Source: Gallibacter sp963558965 (GTDB taxonomy: Bacteria; Bacillota; Clostridia; Peptostreptococcales; Anaerovoracaceae). Taken from it: a DNA stretch of 64,000 nt. The position numbers and the translations under genes were made by a program. The notes below the pieces were generated by a model that saw only the letters and a list, made by a program, of their open reading frames with translations, had not been told where the DNA came from and did not search any database. The stretch covers positions 49,845 to 113,844 of the forward strand of contig CAUWIT010000003.1 in assembly GCA_963558965.1 (NCBI GenBank). Reading direction: 5' to 3'. How positions within the stretch are numbered: position 1 is the first letter of the stretch; each line of letters starts with the position of its first letter. Positions 16,613-25,877 of this stretch are shown here, piece after piece.

Positions 16613-18343
16613 TTATTTTTCCTCGTTAACAATTTTTATAGCTGCTGCTACAGCTTCATCAACAGGCATTTCAGTTTTATCTGCATCTCTTCTTAGTTTG
16701 TACTCAACAATACCATCTGCTGCACCTTTACCTACTGTAATACGTACTGGTATACCTAACAAGTCTGCATCTTTAAACTTAACTCCTGGTCTTTCTTTTC
16801 TATCGTCTAGAAGTACTTCAACTCCTGCTTTTCCAAGTTCATCGTAAATTTTTTCTGCAATATTTGCCTGTACTTCATCATCTGGTTTTACCAAAGTGAT
16901 AATTACATGATATGGAGCAACTGACATAGGCCAAATAATACCATTTTCATCATAGTGCTGTTCTACTACAGCTGCTAAAGTTCTTGATACTCCAATACCG
17001 TAACAACCCATTACAATTGGCTTATCCTTTTGTTCTTCGTCTTTGTAGTAAGCACCCATTGCTTCTGAATATTTAGTTCCAAGTTTAAATACCTGACCAA
17101 CTTCAATACCTCTAGCATGTTTAACTGGAGCTCCACAAACTGGACATGGATCACCTTCTAGAAGAGTTTTAATATCTGCTACGATATCGCCTTTATAGTC
17201 TCTTCCATAGTTCATATTGATGTAGTGGTGATCTTTTTCATTTGCGCCTGCACATAGGTTTTTCAATCCAACTAATTCGCTATCTACTACGATAGTGCAA
17301 TCATGTAGTCCCATAGGACCTGTAAATCCACCAACGCAACCTGTAACTTCACCCATTTTAGCTTCATCAGCAAATTCGATTGCATGTTCTGGGATATTTA
17401 AAGCGTTTACAAGCTTGATTTCGTTTAGCTCTCTGTCACCTCTTACAAATGCGGCAACATAGCCATTCTCCTTACCAAAGTCATCATAAGTAACAAATAG
17501 CAATGCCTTGATTGTCTGCTTTTTATCTAGTTCTAGGTAATTAGCAACATCTTCAATTGTCTTTGTATCAGGAGTGAATTTCTTTTCTAGTGGTAACATT
17601 TCTACATCTGTTTGAGGTTCAGCGTCTTTTACTTCTGCTCTTTCAGTAGTTGCAGCCATATCGCAGTTTTCACAGTATGCGATTTCACTTTCACCGAATT
17701 CTGAGATTGCTGTAAACTCATGGCTGTTGCTACCGCCAATAGCTCCTGTATCAGCTTCTACAGGTCTAAATGTCAATCCACATCTTGTAAAGATTTTTTC
17801 GTAAGCAGCATACATATCTTCGTAGCTCTTATCTAATCCAGCCTGGTCTTTATCAAAAGAATAAGCATCCTTCATAATAAATTCTCTTGAACGCATTAGT
17901 CCAAATCTTGGTCTTGCTTCATCTCTATATTTAGTCTGAATCTGATAAAGGTTAATAGGTAGCTGTCTATGTGATGTAATATCATTTCTTACGATATCTG
18001 TAAAAATTTCTTCATGTGTAGGTCCAAGACAAAATTCTCTGCCATGTCTATCCTTAAGTCTCCACAATTCAGGGCCGTAAGCAAACCATCTACCTGACTC
18101 TTCCCAAAGTTCTGAAGGCTGTATAGCTGACATTAAAATTTCCTGTCCACCAGCCTTATCCATTTCTTCTCTAACAATATTTTCAATTTTTCTTAGTGAT
18201 CTCCATCCCAAAGGCATGTATCCATATACACCAGAAACTAATTTTCTGATCATACCAGTTCTAAGTAGCAATACATGACTTGGTAGTTCCGCCTCATTTG
18301 GCACTTCTCTTAAAGTTTTCAAATGCATCTTTGAAAGTCTCAT
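16613..18343 (-). CDS. proS: Prolyl-tRNA synthetase
   Basis: Class II aminoacyl-tRNA synthetase charging tRNA-Pro, 576 residues, the bacterial type with an editing insertion. Motif 2 region LYQIQTKYRDEARPRFGLMRSREFIMKDAYSFD is clear, the YbaK-like editing domain spans roughly 225-380, and GCYGIGVSRTLAA is motif 3. The anticodon-binding domain ends the chain. AAGGAG precedes the ATG. It sits between ispDF and the TRIC-like gene; no T-box leader was seen, as it lies inside an operon. Confidence 0.97.
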   Translation of the reverse strand: MRLSKMHLKTLREVPNEAELPSHVLLLRTGMIRKLVSGVYGYMPLGWRSLRKIENIVREEMDKAGGQEILMSAIQPSELWEESGRWFAYGPELWRLKDRHGREFCLGPTHEEIFTDIVRNDITSHRQLPINLYQIQTKYRDEARPRFGLMRSREFIMKDAYSFDKDQAGLDKSYEDMYAAYEKIFTRCGLTFRPVEADTGAIGGSNSHEFTAISEFGESEIAYCENCDMAATTERAEVKDAEPQTDVEMLPLEKKFTPDTKTIEDVANYLELDKKQTIKALLFVTYDDFGKENGYVAAFVRGDRELNEIKLVNALNIPEHAIEFADEAKMGEVTGCVGGFTGPMGLHDCTIVVDSELVGLKNLCAGANEKDHHYINMNYGRDYKGDIVADIKTLLEGDPCPVCGAPVKHARGIEVGQVFKLGTKYSEAMGAYYKDEEQKDKPIVMGCYGIGVSRTLAAVVEQHYDENGIIWPMSVAPYHVIITLVKPDDEVQANIAEKIYDELGKAGVEVLLDDRKERPGVKFKDADLLGIPVRITVGKGAADGIVEYKLRRDADKTEMPVDEAVAAAIKIVNEEK

Positions 18344-18360
18344 TTACTCATTTCTCCTTT

Positions 18361-19509
18361 TTAATTACTTTTCAATATACAAACTGCTTCCGCAGCTATT
18401 CCTTCTTTTCTGCCAGTGAACCCTAACTTTTCAGTAGTTGTTCCCTTAATATTTATCTGTCCTTTATCTATTGTAAGGGTTTTTGCAATTTTTTCAATCA
18501 TTTGTTCAACATAAGGTGAAATTTTAGGCCTTTCGCAGACAACAGTAGCATCTATATTGCTAATTGAATATCCCTGTTCTCTAACCATATACCCCACTTG
18601 CTCCAAAAGTTCCAAGCTGTTTGCACCTTTGTATTTTTCATCTGTATCCGGGAAATGTCTACCGATATCTCCCATAGCAGCCGCTCCTAAAATTGCATCC
18701 ATAATCGCATGTAAAAGCACATCGGCATCGCTGTGTCCTAACAATCCTTTTTTATACGGTATTTCAACACCGCCTAAGATACATTTTCTATCTTCCACAA
18801 GTTTATGGACATCAAATCCTTTACCTATACGTGTTTCCACCGGCAAATCCTCCCTAGTTGTGATTTTAATATTTGCGTAACTTCCCTCTACGAAAACTGG
18901 GCACACTCCAAGCTTTTCCACCAAGCTAGCATCGTCAGTGCCGTAAAAACCATCCTCATAAGCTTTTTCGTATGCAGCCTTAAGAATGTCATATCGAAAT
19001 CCCTGAGGTGTTTGAACTGCCATAAGTTCGTCGCGGTTCAAAGTTTCTGTTTTTGTTCTAATTGTATCCTTAGGTCTGACGCAAACTATTGCAGCATCAT
19101 TTTGCACAGATGCAGCTATTGTATGCTCTATTATTCTCTGTGATACAAAAGGTCTAGCTCCATCGTGAATTAAAATATAATCTATGCCCATATTTTGATT
19201 GTCTATCGCTTGCAGAGCTCTGTAAATAGAATCCTGTCTTTGCTCGCCTCCAGATACTATACCTGTAAACTTGTTTAACTGTCTATTAGTTAAATATGGC
19301 ACCATTAAATCTCTGCACCATTTCATATATTTTTCATCAGTTACAACATATATATTATCCACTAAATCACAATCGGCAAAAGCCTGAAAAGTTTTAACTA
19401 TAACAGGTTTACCGCTTACTTTTAAAAACTGTTTTGGAATATCCATTTCCATGCGGCTTCCCTTTCCAGCCGCTGCAATAACAACACCTATTTTTTTATT
19501 GTTATACAT
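18361..19509 (-). CDS. ispDF: Bifunctional IspD-IspF isoprenoid enzyme
   Basis: Fuses two non-consecutive steps of the methylerythritol phosphate pathway. Residues about 1-225 are the cytidylyltransferase IspD (AAAGKGSRMEMDIPKQFL nucleotide loop, ILIHDGARPFV, VQTPQGFRY); residues about 230-382 are the cyclodiphosphate synthase IspF (GKGFDVHKL, GHSDADVLLHAIMDAILGAA, DIGRHFPD, IKGTTTEKLGFTGR). 382 residues is normal for the fusion, known from several Clostridia and Proteobacteria. It sits between the PIN-TRAM gene and proS, the same order as ispD near yacL in many Firmicutes. Confidence 0.95.
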   Translation of the reverse strand: MYNNKKIGVVIAAAGKGSRMEMDIPKQFLKVSGKPVIVKTFQAFADCDLVDNIYVVTDEKYMKWCRDLMVPYLTNRQLNKFTGIVSGGEQRQDSIYRALQAIDNQNMGIDYILIHDGARPFVSQRIIEHTIAASVQNDAAIVCVRPKDTIRTKTETLNRDELMAVQTPQGFRYDILKAAYEKAYEDGFYGTDDASLVEKLGVCPVFVEGSYANIKITTREDLPVETRIGKGFDVHKLVEDRKCILGGVEIPYKKGLLGHSDADVLLHAIMDAILGAAAMGDIGRHFPDTDEKYKGANSLELLEQVGYMVREQGYSISNIDATVVCERPKISPYVEQMIEKIAKTLTIDKGQINIKGTTTEKLGFTGRKEGIAAEAVCILKSN

Positions 19510-19528
19510 TTATTTCTCCAATACTTTA

Positions 19529-20632
19529 TTAATATTTATATGGTTTACCAAATATCATACGTCCAGCTGCTGTTTGTAACACTGTACTAACTTTTATCTT
19601 TATAGTTTCACCTATATATTTTTTACCGCCTTCAACAACAATCATAGTACCATCATCTAGGTAAGCAAGACCTTGGTCTCTTTCTTTGCCCTCCTTAACA
19701 ATAGTTACTTCCATCACTTCATCTGGCAAAACTATAGGTTTAATAGCATTTGCTAGTTCATTTATATTTAGCACGCCTACTTCTTTAATTTTAGCAACTT
19801 TATTTAAGTTGAAATCATTTGTAACAACTTGCCCTTTCATAATACTAGCAAGTTTTAAAAGTTTAACATCTACTTCCGGTATTTCAGCTAATGCTTTTTC
19901 CGAATCGGTATTGTATATATCTATGCCGTATTCTTCTTGAATCTTTTTTAATATATCAAGACCTCTTCGACCTCTTTTCCTTTTTAGCGAGTCCTTACTG
20001 TCTGCAATATGTCTAAGTTCTACTAAAACAAACTCAGGTATAATTATAGGCCCTTCTAAAAAGCCTGTTTTCATAATGTCTAAAATTCGACCATCGATAA
20101 TTACACTAGTATCAAATATTTTAGGTGAAGCTCCTTTTTTATCTTTTAATTTGCTTCCAAAGGTGCTAAGTTTTTTCTCAAAATAAAGTTGATTGAAAAT
20201 CTCAGTTCCACGCTCTCCTAAAATCATAACTCCCATATATCCTAAAATTACATATGTTAGTATTGTCAATACTGTAGCAACCGAATCTATACCGATTTGC
20301 ATATATATTAAACTCAATAAAAATGCAATTATAAATCCTACAATAAGTCCAATTGTACCAAATACAAGTTTATTTGCAGAAACAGATCTAGCTTCTTTAC
20401 TTAATTTCTTAGAGAGAACCCTTCCCAATTGGGCGAACGTTGGAAACAAGCTATAAAATATAAAACCAAAAATAATTGCAAAAAATATAGACATGCCTAT
20501 TTCCTGCCCTACAGTAAATGGTTCTCCAAACCACTTAGTCGCTTCGAGCAATTTACTTGTAGCCAAAAATAAATAAACTCCTACATATGCACCTATAAAG
20601 AAAAATATACCCTTTAACAGTTTTTTTACCAT
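19529..20632 (-). CDS. YacL-type membrane PIN-TRAM nuclease-like protein
   Basis: A 367-residue protein with four N-terminal membrane helices (about 5-25, 38-60, 90-112, 118-140). A PIN nuclease domain follows (FDTSVIIDGRILDI, FVLVELRHIADS, and VVTNDFNLNKVA supply the acidic residues), then a C-terminal TRAM RNA-binding domain (EGKERDQGLAYLDDGTMIVVEGG). It is the Bacillus YacL family, commonly next to carD and ispD. Predicted to cut or bind RNA at the membrane; no substrate is known to me. GGGAGG precedes the ATG. Confidence 0.88.
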   Translation of the reverse strand: MVKKLLKGIFFFIGAYVGVYLFLATSKLLEATKWFGEPFTVGQEIGMSIFFAIIFGFIFYSLFPTFAQLGRVLSKKLSKEARSVSANKLVFGTIGLIVGFIIAFLLSLIYMQIGIDSVATVLTILTYVILGYMGVMILGERGTEIFNQLYFEKKLSTFGSKLKDKKGASPKIFDTSVIIDGRILDIMKTGFLEGPIIIPEFVLVELRHIADSKDSLKRKRGRRGLDILKKIQEEYGIDIYNTDSEKALAEIPEVDVKLLKLASIMKGQVVTNDFNLNKVAKIKEVGVLNINELANAIKPIVLPDEVMEVTIVKEGKERDQGLAYLDDGTMIVVEGGKKYIGETIKIKVSTVLQTAAGRMIFGKPYKY

Positions 20633-20689
20633 GCACTACCTCCCTTCTCTTTTATTTTTTCCGTAAAATAACAAAGTGAAGTGACTTGC

Positions 20690-21163
20690 CTAAATCACTT
20701 CACATATCATCTTCTCAGCTTCATCAGTTGTAATATCTTTTACAAGTACTAGCTCGCTTTCCATGATTTGCATAGCATTTGAAAGCATCTTCTTTTCACC
20801 ATTGGATAAGCTCTTTGTCTGTTCTATACGATATAGATTTCTTGCAACTTCTGCAACTTGCAAAATATCTCCTGTTTTCATCTTATCCATATTAGCTCTA
20901 TATCTTCTATTCCAATTTGATGGCATAGGGGTTGACTCTGCACTTAAAACATCTAAAAGTTCCTGGACTTTTGATTCGTCAATTATCTCACGAACTCCTA
21001 TTTGATCGCTTTTATCTACAGGTATCATAACCTTCATACCTCCATGGGGTGTATTTAGTATATAATATTGTCTTTGTTCTCCTAATATTTCTTTAACTTC
21101 TATTTTTTCAATTACACCTGCACCGTGCATAGGATAAACAATTTTATCTCCTACATTATACAT
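20690..21163 (-). CDS. carD: CarD/CdnL family RNA polymerase-binding regulator
   Basis: A 157-residue global regulator that binds the RNA polymerase beta subunit through an N-terminal Tudor-like domain (about 1-60: GDKIVYPMHGAGVIEKIE, MKVMIPVDKSDQIGVREI) and DNA through a C-terminal helical domain (SNWNRRYRANMDKMKTGDILQVAEVARNLY). It stabilises open complexes at rRNA and housekeeping promoters. First gene before the PIN-TRAM protein; an imperfect hairpin at its 3' end (20674-20700) may partly terminate. AAGGAG precedes the ATG. Confidence 0.94.
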   Translation of the reverse strand: MYNVGDKIVYPMHGAGVIEKIEVKEILGEQRQYYILNTPHGGMKVMIPVDKSDQIGVREIIDESKVQELLDVLSAESTPMPSNWNRRYRANMDKMKTGDILQVAEVARNLYRIEQTKSLSNGEKKMLSNAMQIMESELVLVKDITTDEAEKMICEVI

Positions 21164-21212
21164 TTTTATACTCCTTTCGGAACGTTGTTAAAAAATAAAC
21201 TGTCCCAAATTT

Positions 21213-21242
21213 AGTATAATCCATATAATAACAAATTGTCAA
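21213..21242 (-). promoter_or_regulatory. carD promoter
   Basis: Minus strand: TTGACA (21237-21242), 18 bases, TATACT (21213-21218), about 50 bases before the carD ATG. Probably also serves the downstream housekeeping genes. Confidence 0.65.
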
Positions 21243-21296
21243 TAACTAAAATTAATTATAATATCATAAGAATAAATTTGTGTCAATATATAAAAA

Positions 21297-21333
21297 ATGC
21301 CCTAATGGCTTTACGATTATCACCATAGGGCAT
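21297..21333 (-). terminator. Terminator of the symporter gene
   Basis: Minus strand: ATGCCCTATGG and CCATTAGGGCAT with an internal loop, followed by TTTTTTATA. Confidence 0.8.
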
Positions 21334-21345
21334 ATTTTCAACATT

Positions 21346-22542
21346 TTATAAATCTACAGAAATATTTTCTTGTTTTTCTATATTATGTTTTTCAGCATAG
21401 CCTGTTAACATTAGAGTCAATGCTCCATCTCCTGTTACATTACATGCAGTACCAAAGCTATCCTGCAAAGCAAAGATTGTTAGCATCAAAGCTGTTCCTG
21501 TCTGGTCAAATCCTAAAACACCAGTGATTAGACCTAGTGAAGCCATAACTGTTCCACCTGGTACTCCCGGTGCTCCAATAGCAAAGATACCTAATAGTAG
21601 ACAGAATAAAATCATAGTTGTTACACTTGGAATTTCACCGTATAAAATCTGTGATACAGTCATAACGAAAAATACTTCTGTTAAAACTGAACCGCATAGG
21701 TGGATATTAGCAAATAGTGGAATTCCAAAATCTACCATATCTTCTCTAAGTGTTGGTTCTGATTTTTTAGCACATCTAAGAGCAACAGCAAGAGTTGCAG
21801 CTGATGACATAGTTCCTACAGCAGTGATATATGCAGGTCCGTAGTTTCTCAAAACATTTATTGGATTTTTCTTTGAGTATGCACCACCAACAGCATATAG
21901 CAATGCAAGCCAGATATAATGGCCAATCATTACGATTACAATAACCTTTAAGAATACTGGTAACTGTTTTGTAATTGTTCCTTCATATGAAAGAGCACAA
22001 AATGTTAGAGCGATAAAAAATGGCAATACCGGAATTACAATTTTAGATACAATCTGTAAAACTATTTTTTGGAATTCATCTAAAATTGCAGTAATAGTTT
22101 TAGCCTTTGTCCATGTAGCAGCAAGACCGATTAAAACAGAAAGTACCAAAGCACTCATAACTTCCATAATCTGCGGGATTTCTAGCTGGAATATTACTTC
22201 TGGAAGTTCCTTTAAACCTTCAACTTGTGAAGCAATATTTAGGTGTGGAATAAGTGCATATCCTGCTCCAGTTGACATAAATGCAGCACCGATTGATGAT
22301 ACGTATGCAATTACAAGTGCTACTCCTAACATTCTTGATGCGTTGTTTCCCAATTTTGTAATAGATGGTGCGATAAATCCGATTACGATTAACGGTACGC
22401 AGAAATTGATAAACTCACCTAGTACAAACTTCAAAGTTACAACTACATTCATTACGGCTTCATTGGCAACTAGTCCGACAACAATACCAGCGGCTACGCC
22501 AAGTAAAAGACGAAATGGTAAGCTTGAAAATATTTTTTTCAA
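21346..22542 (-). CDS. Dicarboxylate/amino acid:cation symporter (DAACS/SLC1 family)
   Basis: A 398-residue secondary transporter with about eight membrane spans and two re-entrant loops. Family marks are visible: AVGTMSSAATLAVALRCAKK (serine-rich loop of hairpin 1), FANIHLCGSVLTEVFFV, and GAPGVPGGTVMASLGLI plus DSFGTACNVTGDGALTLML near the C-terminus (hairpin 2 and the sodium/substrate site). The set fits serine/threonine or small neutral and acidic substrates; I cannot choose. The start is TTG at 22540-22542 behind AGGAGG. Single-gene unit with its own terminator. Confidence 0.88.
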   Translation of the reverse strand: MKKIFSSLPFRLLLGVAAGIVVGLVANEAVMNVVVTLKFVLGEFINFCVPLIVIGFIAPSITKLGNNASRMLGVALVIAYVSSIGAAFMSTGAGYALIPHLNIASQVEGLKELPEVIFQLEIPQIMEVMSALVLSVLIGLAATWTKAKTITAILDEFQKIVLQIVSKIVIPVLPFFIALTFCALSYEGTITKQLPVFLKVIVIVMIGHYIWLALLYAVGGAYSKKNPINVLRNYGPAYITAVGTMSSAATLAVALRCAKKSEPTLREDMVDFGIPLFANIHLCGSVLTEVFFVMTVSQILYGEIPSVTTMILFCLLLGIFAIGAPGVPGGTVMASLGLITGVLGFDQTGTALMLTIFALQDSFGTACNVTGDGALTLMLTGYAEKHNIEKQENISVDL

Positions 22543-22585
22543 TTTTTCTCCTCCTAAAACATATAACTATTTGTTTGAAATGAAA

Positions 22586-22607
22586 AGCGAAGCCATCAGG
22601 CTTCGCT
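22586..22607 (-). terminator. Terminator after the nitroreductase gene
   Basis: AGCGAAGCC, 4-base loop, GGCTTCGCT; on the minus strand TTTTCATTT follows. Confidence 0.75.
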
Positions 22608-22623
22608 AAACCTCAATTTAATA

Positions 22624-23202
22624 TTATAACATAACAATCGTATCTTTTTTGTCTCTTTTTGGAACAAAGTAGTCTTTATTTTCATCTAAGTAATATCCAA
22701 CTTGATCATCCTTCATATCAACAATTTCTGATTTGTGTGTTGGATAACCAAATCCAATTACACTTTGTATAACCATATTAGCTGGAATATTAGCAACTTT
22801 ATATAGTTCTTCCCTGTTTACATTGTCTATTATACAGCTTCCTACTCCATGATTCCATGCTGCCAATGTTAAGTTGCTCATTGCAAGGCCAGCATCTGTA
22901 TCAACCCATTTTGATTTGTCTTTTTCATCGTATAAAACTACTACAAACATAACAGGTTTTTCACCTTCTTTAGGTTCTCCAAGTTCCTTTGGAAGTCTTG
23001 CAGCCCACTTAGTTAGAGGAAAAACTTCATTTACAACTTTTTCATCTGTAATAAATAGGTATCTTAACGGCTGTAAATTTGCTGCACTTGATGCAAGTCT
23101 CAAAGATGTTTTCATATCTTCAATTACATTTGATTCTATTTTATGAGACTGATCAAATCTTCTATAAGTTCTTCTTGTCTTTAAAAGTTCCATTAATTCC
23201 AT
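22624..23202 (-). CDS. Nitroreductase family flavoprotein
   Basis: A 192-residue FMN-dependent oxidoreductase of the nitroreductase fold: TRRTYRRFDQSHKIE binds FMN, LRLASSAANLQPLRYLFI follows, then NLTLAAWNHGVGSCIIDNVNRE and VIGFGYPTHK. Small-molecule substrate unknown; such proteins reduce nitro compounds, quinones or flavins. It starts 15 bases after copA and ends in a terminator, so it is co-transcribed with the copper pump. Confidence 0.9.
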   Translation of the reverse strand: MELMELLKTRRTYRRFDQSHKIESNVIEDMKTSLRLASSAANLQPLRYLFITDEKVVNEVFPLTKWAARLPKELGEPKEGEKPVMFVVVLYDEKDKSKWVDTDAGLAMSNLTLAAWNHGVGSCIIDNVNREELYKVANIPANMVIQSVIGFGYPTHKSEIVDMKDDQVGYYLDENKDYFVPKRDKKDTIVML

Positions 23203-23217
23203 GATAAAGCCTCCAAA

Positions 23218-23427
23218 CTATTTAACTTCTTTAACTTCATATCCTTCATCTGTAACTGCTTTAGCTAAAACATCATCACTAACATCAGCGCTTAAAGTTA
23301 CTTCTGCTTTTTTCCCTTCAAAATCTACTGCTACTTCTGAGACTCCTTCAACTTTTGCCAAAGCATCATTTACATGTTTAACACAATGCTGACACATCAT
23401 TCCTTCTACCATTAAAGTTTTTTTCAT
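23218..23427 (-). CDS. CopZ-like copper chaperone from an internal start in copA
   Basis: Inside the copA frame an ATG at 23425-23427 is preceded at 8 bases by AAAGGAG (23436-23442). This would yield a free 69-residue protein that begins MKKTLMVEGMMCQHC, exactly the normal start and length of CopZ. Its fold is the ferredoxin-like HMA domain with CxxC. The codons upstream of the ATG (a linker of charged residues) read like a former intergenic region. Either a copA-copZ pair has fused by loss of the stop, or both products are made. Internal initiation is inferred. Confidence 0.55.
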   Translation of the reverse strand: MKKTLMVEGMMCQHCVKHVNDALAKVEGVSEVAVDFEGKKAEVTLSADVSDDVLAKAVTDEGYEVKEVK

Positions 23428-25749
23428 TTGATTTTCTCCTTTCACTTCTTCACCAGTTTCAATATTTAAATTATTTTCTTTTAATCTCTTAGGTTTAAAA
23501 AATCTCAATCTAAGTGCATTGGAAACTACACAGACTGAACTGAAACTCATAGCAGCTGCTCCAATCATTGGACTTAGTTTCAATCCAAATGAAAGATAAA
23601 ATACTCCTGCTGCCACTGGTATACCAATTATATTGTAAAAAAATGCCCAAAACAAGTTTTGCTTAATATTTCTCATAACTTTTCGACTTAATTGTATAGC
23701 GGTTGACACATCTAACAAATCGTTTTTCATAAGAACTATATCAGCCGAATCCATTGCAATATCTGTTCCAGCACCGATGGCAATACCAACATCTGCTCTT
23801 GCAAGGGCAGGTGCATCATTTATACCATCTCCAACCATTGCAACTTTTTTACCTTGATTTTGTAATTTTTTGACTTGTTCTTCCTTATCCTGTGGCATAA
23901 CTTGTGAAATAACCTTGTCTATACCAACTTGACTGCCAATTGCATTTGCAGTTTTTTCATTGTCTCCTGTTACCATGAGAACTTCTATACCCATAGATTT
24001 TAGTTCTTCCACTGCGTCCTTACTTGTTTCTTTTATTGTATCTGCAATAGCAATAATTCCTATAAAATTACTATCTACAGAAAAATACAAAGGAGTTTTG
24101 CCTTCTTGGGCAATTTGTAAACCTGCGTTTTCATCTACATCTTTTACTTTTTCCTCTTTCATAAGTGCCAAGTTGCCACCTAAGCAAATTACTCCATCTA
24201 CTGTTGCTTTAAGTCCTCTGCCAGCTATCTGCTGGAAATTTTCAACTTTCAGCGAGTCCATTGATTTTTCTTCACCTTTTTGAACAATAGCCTGACCTAA
24301 AGGATGTTCAGAAAGTTTTTCAATAGAATAAGCCATTCTTAAAAATTTATCTTCTTCTATATTTTCTGCGCAGATTATATCTGTAACTTCTGGTTTGCCC
24401 GCTGTAATTGTACCTGTTTTATCTAGGATAATCGCATCTATACCGTGAGCAGTTTCAAGCGCATCTGCGGACTTAATCAATATACCATTGCTAGCTCCTC
24501 GTCCTGTACCTACCATTATGGCTGTTGGAGTTGCTAGTCCTAGAGCGCATGGACACGAAATAACTAACACTGAGATACCCATTGACAAAGCAAATTCAAA
24601 TGTCATTCCTAAAGCTAACCACGCTACAAAAGTCACAAGAGCTATGCAAATAACGGCTGGAACAAACACTCCGCTTATTTTATCTGCTAGCTTTGCAATC
24701 GGTGCTTTAGAAGATGTTGCATCGTCAACAAGTTTTACAATCTGTGAAAGAGTTGTCTCGTCGCCCACATTTGTCGCCTCAATTTTAAAGTATCCGCTTT
24801 TGTTTACAGTCGCACCTATAACCTTATCTCCCACTGTCTTGTCTACAGGAATGGATTCGCCGGTTATTGCAGACTCGTCTAGTGATCCATTACCTTCTAT
24901 TATAACGCCATCTACGGCAACTGCTTCACCTGCTTTAACGACTACAATATCGCCTTTTAAAACTTCTTCTGCTGATATTGTCACTTCATTTCCATCCCTT
25001 ATAACTACTGCTGTTTTAGGTGCTAAGTCCATAAGTTTGGAAATGGCATCCGATGTTTTGTTTTTAGCTCTCGCCTCGAAAAATTTGCCCAGGGTAATAA
25101 GTGTTAATATCATTGCCGCTGACTCAAAGTATATGTCCATCGCAAAATGATGAGCCATAGTTAAATCCCCATGTCCTAGGCCGTAGGCAATTTTGTAAAT
25201 AGCGTATATGCCATATAGAATTGCTGCCGATGAACCTATGGCAATTAGAGAGTCCATATTTGGTGCTCTGGCAATAAGTGTTTTAAATCCTATCCTATAA
25301 AATTTAAAGTTGACAAATACTACTGGTATTAAAAGTAAAAACTGTGTAAATGCAAAAATCATAGAGTTTTCATTTCCAAGTAAAAAGCCTGGAAGTGGCC
25401 ATCCCATCATATGTCCCATGGAAATATAGAAAATAGGGACAGTAAAAATCAGCGAAACTATTAATCTGATTTTCATAGTTTTCGCTTCCTGTGATGCTAA
25501 ATCTACAGCTTCATTGCTCTTTTGAGTATTTTTTTCTCCCTGAACCTGAGCTCCATATCCAGCTTTTACTACAGCATCTACAATCTCAGCTGTATTTGTC
25601 ATATTTTCATCGTATGAAACCACCATGGTATTTTTAAGCAAATTAACATTTACATCTGTTGTACCATCCATGGCAGATACTGTTTTTTCAACCCTTGCAG
25701 AACATGCTGAACATGTCATGCCGGTTACATCGAATTTTTCTTTTTTCAA
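23218..25749 (-). CDS. copA: Copper-exporting P1B-ATPase with terminal CopZ-like domain
   Basis: An 843-residue copper pump. The N-terminal metal domain (GMTCSACSARVEK, CxxC) is followed by eight membrane helices. The CPC metal site SCPCALGLATPTA, phosphorylation motif DKTGTITAGKP, TGES, SEHPLG and GDGINDAPA are all intact, so the ATPase core is complete. Unusually, a second metal domain (GMMCQHCVKH) is joined at the C-terminus after a short linker of about 25 residues; such a domain is normally the separate chaperone CopZ. Start is TTG at 25747-25749 with GGAG upstream. Divergent from the two-component system; the nitroreductase gene follows. Confidence 0.93.
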   Translation of the reverse strand: MKKEKFDVTGMTCSACSARVEKTVSAMDGTTDVNVNLLKNTMVVSYDENMTNTAEIVDAVVKAGYGAQVQGEKNTQKSNEAVDLASQEAKTMKIRLIVSLIFTVPIFYISMGHMMGWPLPGFLLGNENSMIFAFTQFLLLIPVVFVNFKFYRIGFKTLIARAPNMDSLIAIGSSAAILYGIYAIYKIAYGLGHGDLTMAHHFAMDIYFESAAMILTLITLGKFFEARAKNKTSDAISKLMDLAPKTAVVIRDGNEVTISAEEVLKGDIVVVKAGEAVAVDGVIIEGNGSLDESAITGESIPVDKTVGDKVIGATVNKSGYFKIEATNVGDETTLSQIVKLVDDATSSKAPIAKLADKISGVFVPAVICIALVTFVAWLALGMTFEFALSMGISVLVISCPCALGLATPTAIMVGTGRGASNGILIKSADALETAHGIDAIILDKTGTITAGKPEVTDIICAENIEEDKFLRMAYSIEKLSEHPLGQAIVQKGEEKSMDSLKVENFQQIAGRGLKATVDGVICLGGNLALMKEEKVKDVDENAGLQIAQEGKTPLYFSVDSNFIGIIAIADTIKETSKDAVEELKSMGIEVLMVTGDNEKTANAIGSQVGIDKVISQVMPQDKEEQVKKLQNQGKKVAMVGDGINDAPALARADVGIAIGAGTDIAMDSADIVLMKNDLLDVSTAIQLSRKVMRNIKQNLFWAFFYNIIGIPVAAGVFYLSFGLKLSPMIGAAAMSFSSVCVVSNALRLRFFKPKRLKENNLNIETGEEVKGENQMKKTLMVEGMMCQHCVKHVNDALAKVEGVSEVAVDFEGKKAEVTLSADVSDDVLAKAVTDEGYEVKEVK

Positions 25750-25833
25750 TTTTCACCTCTCCTACTTAATATTTATCATTAAAATGCATCTTTGCACATT
25801 TATGTTTCTATACTATTTTACCACACTTTATGA

Positions 25834-25839
25834 TATAAT
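25834..25839 (+). promoter_or_regulatory. Promoter of the two-component operon (extended -10)
   Basis: TGATATAAT: TATAAT at 25834-25839 with the TGN extension. The -35 (around 25811-25816, TACTAT) is weak, so activation by a regulator is plausible. Confidence 0.5.
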
Positions 25840-25877
25840 AAACCCGAATGACAAAAAAAGTTAGGAGTGATTAACCA

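Noticed and set aside
25750..25877. Copper-operator (CopY/CsoR type) before copA
   Set aside because: Only an imperfect ATGCA/TGCAC-like element near 25785-25800; too weak to call.
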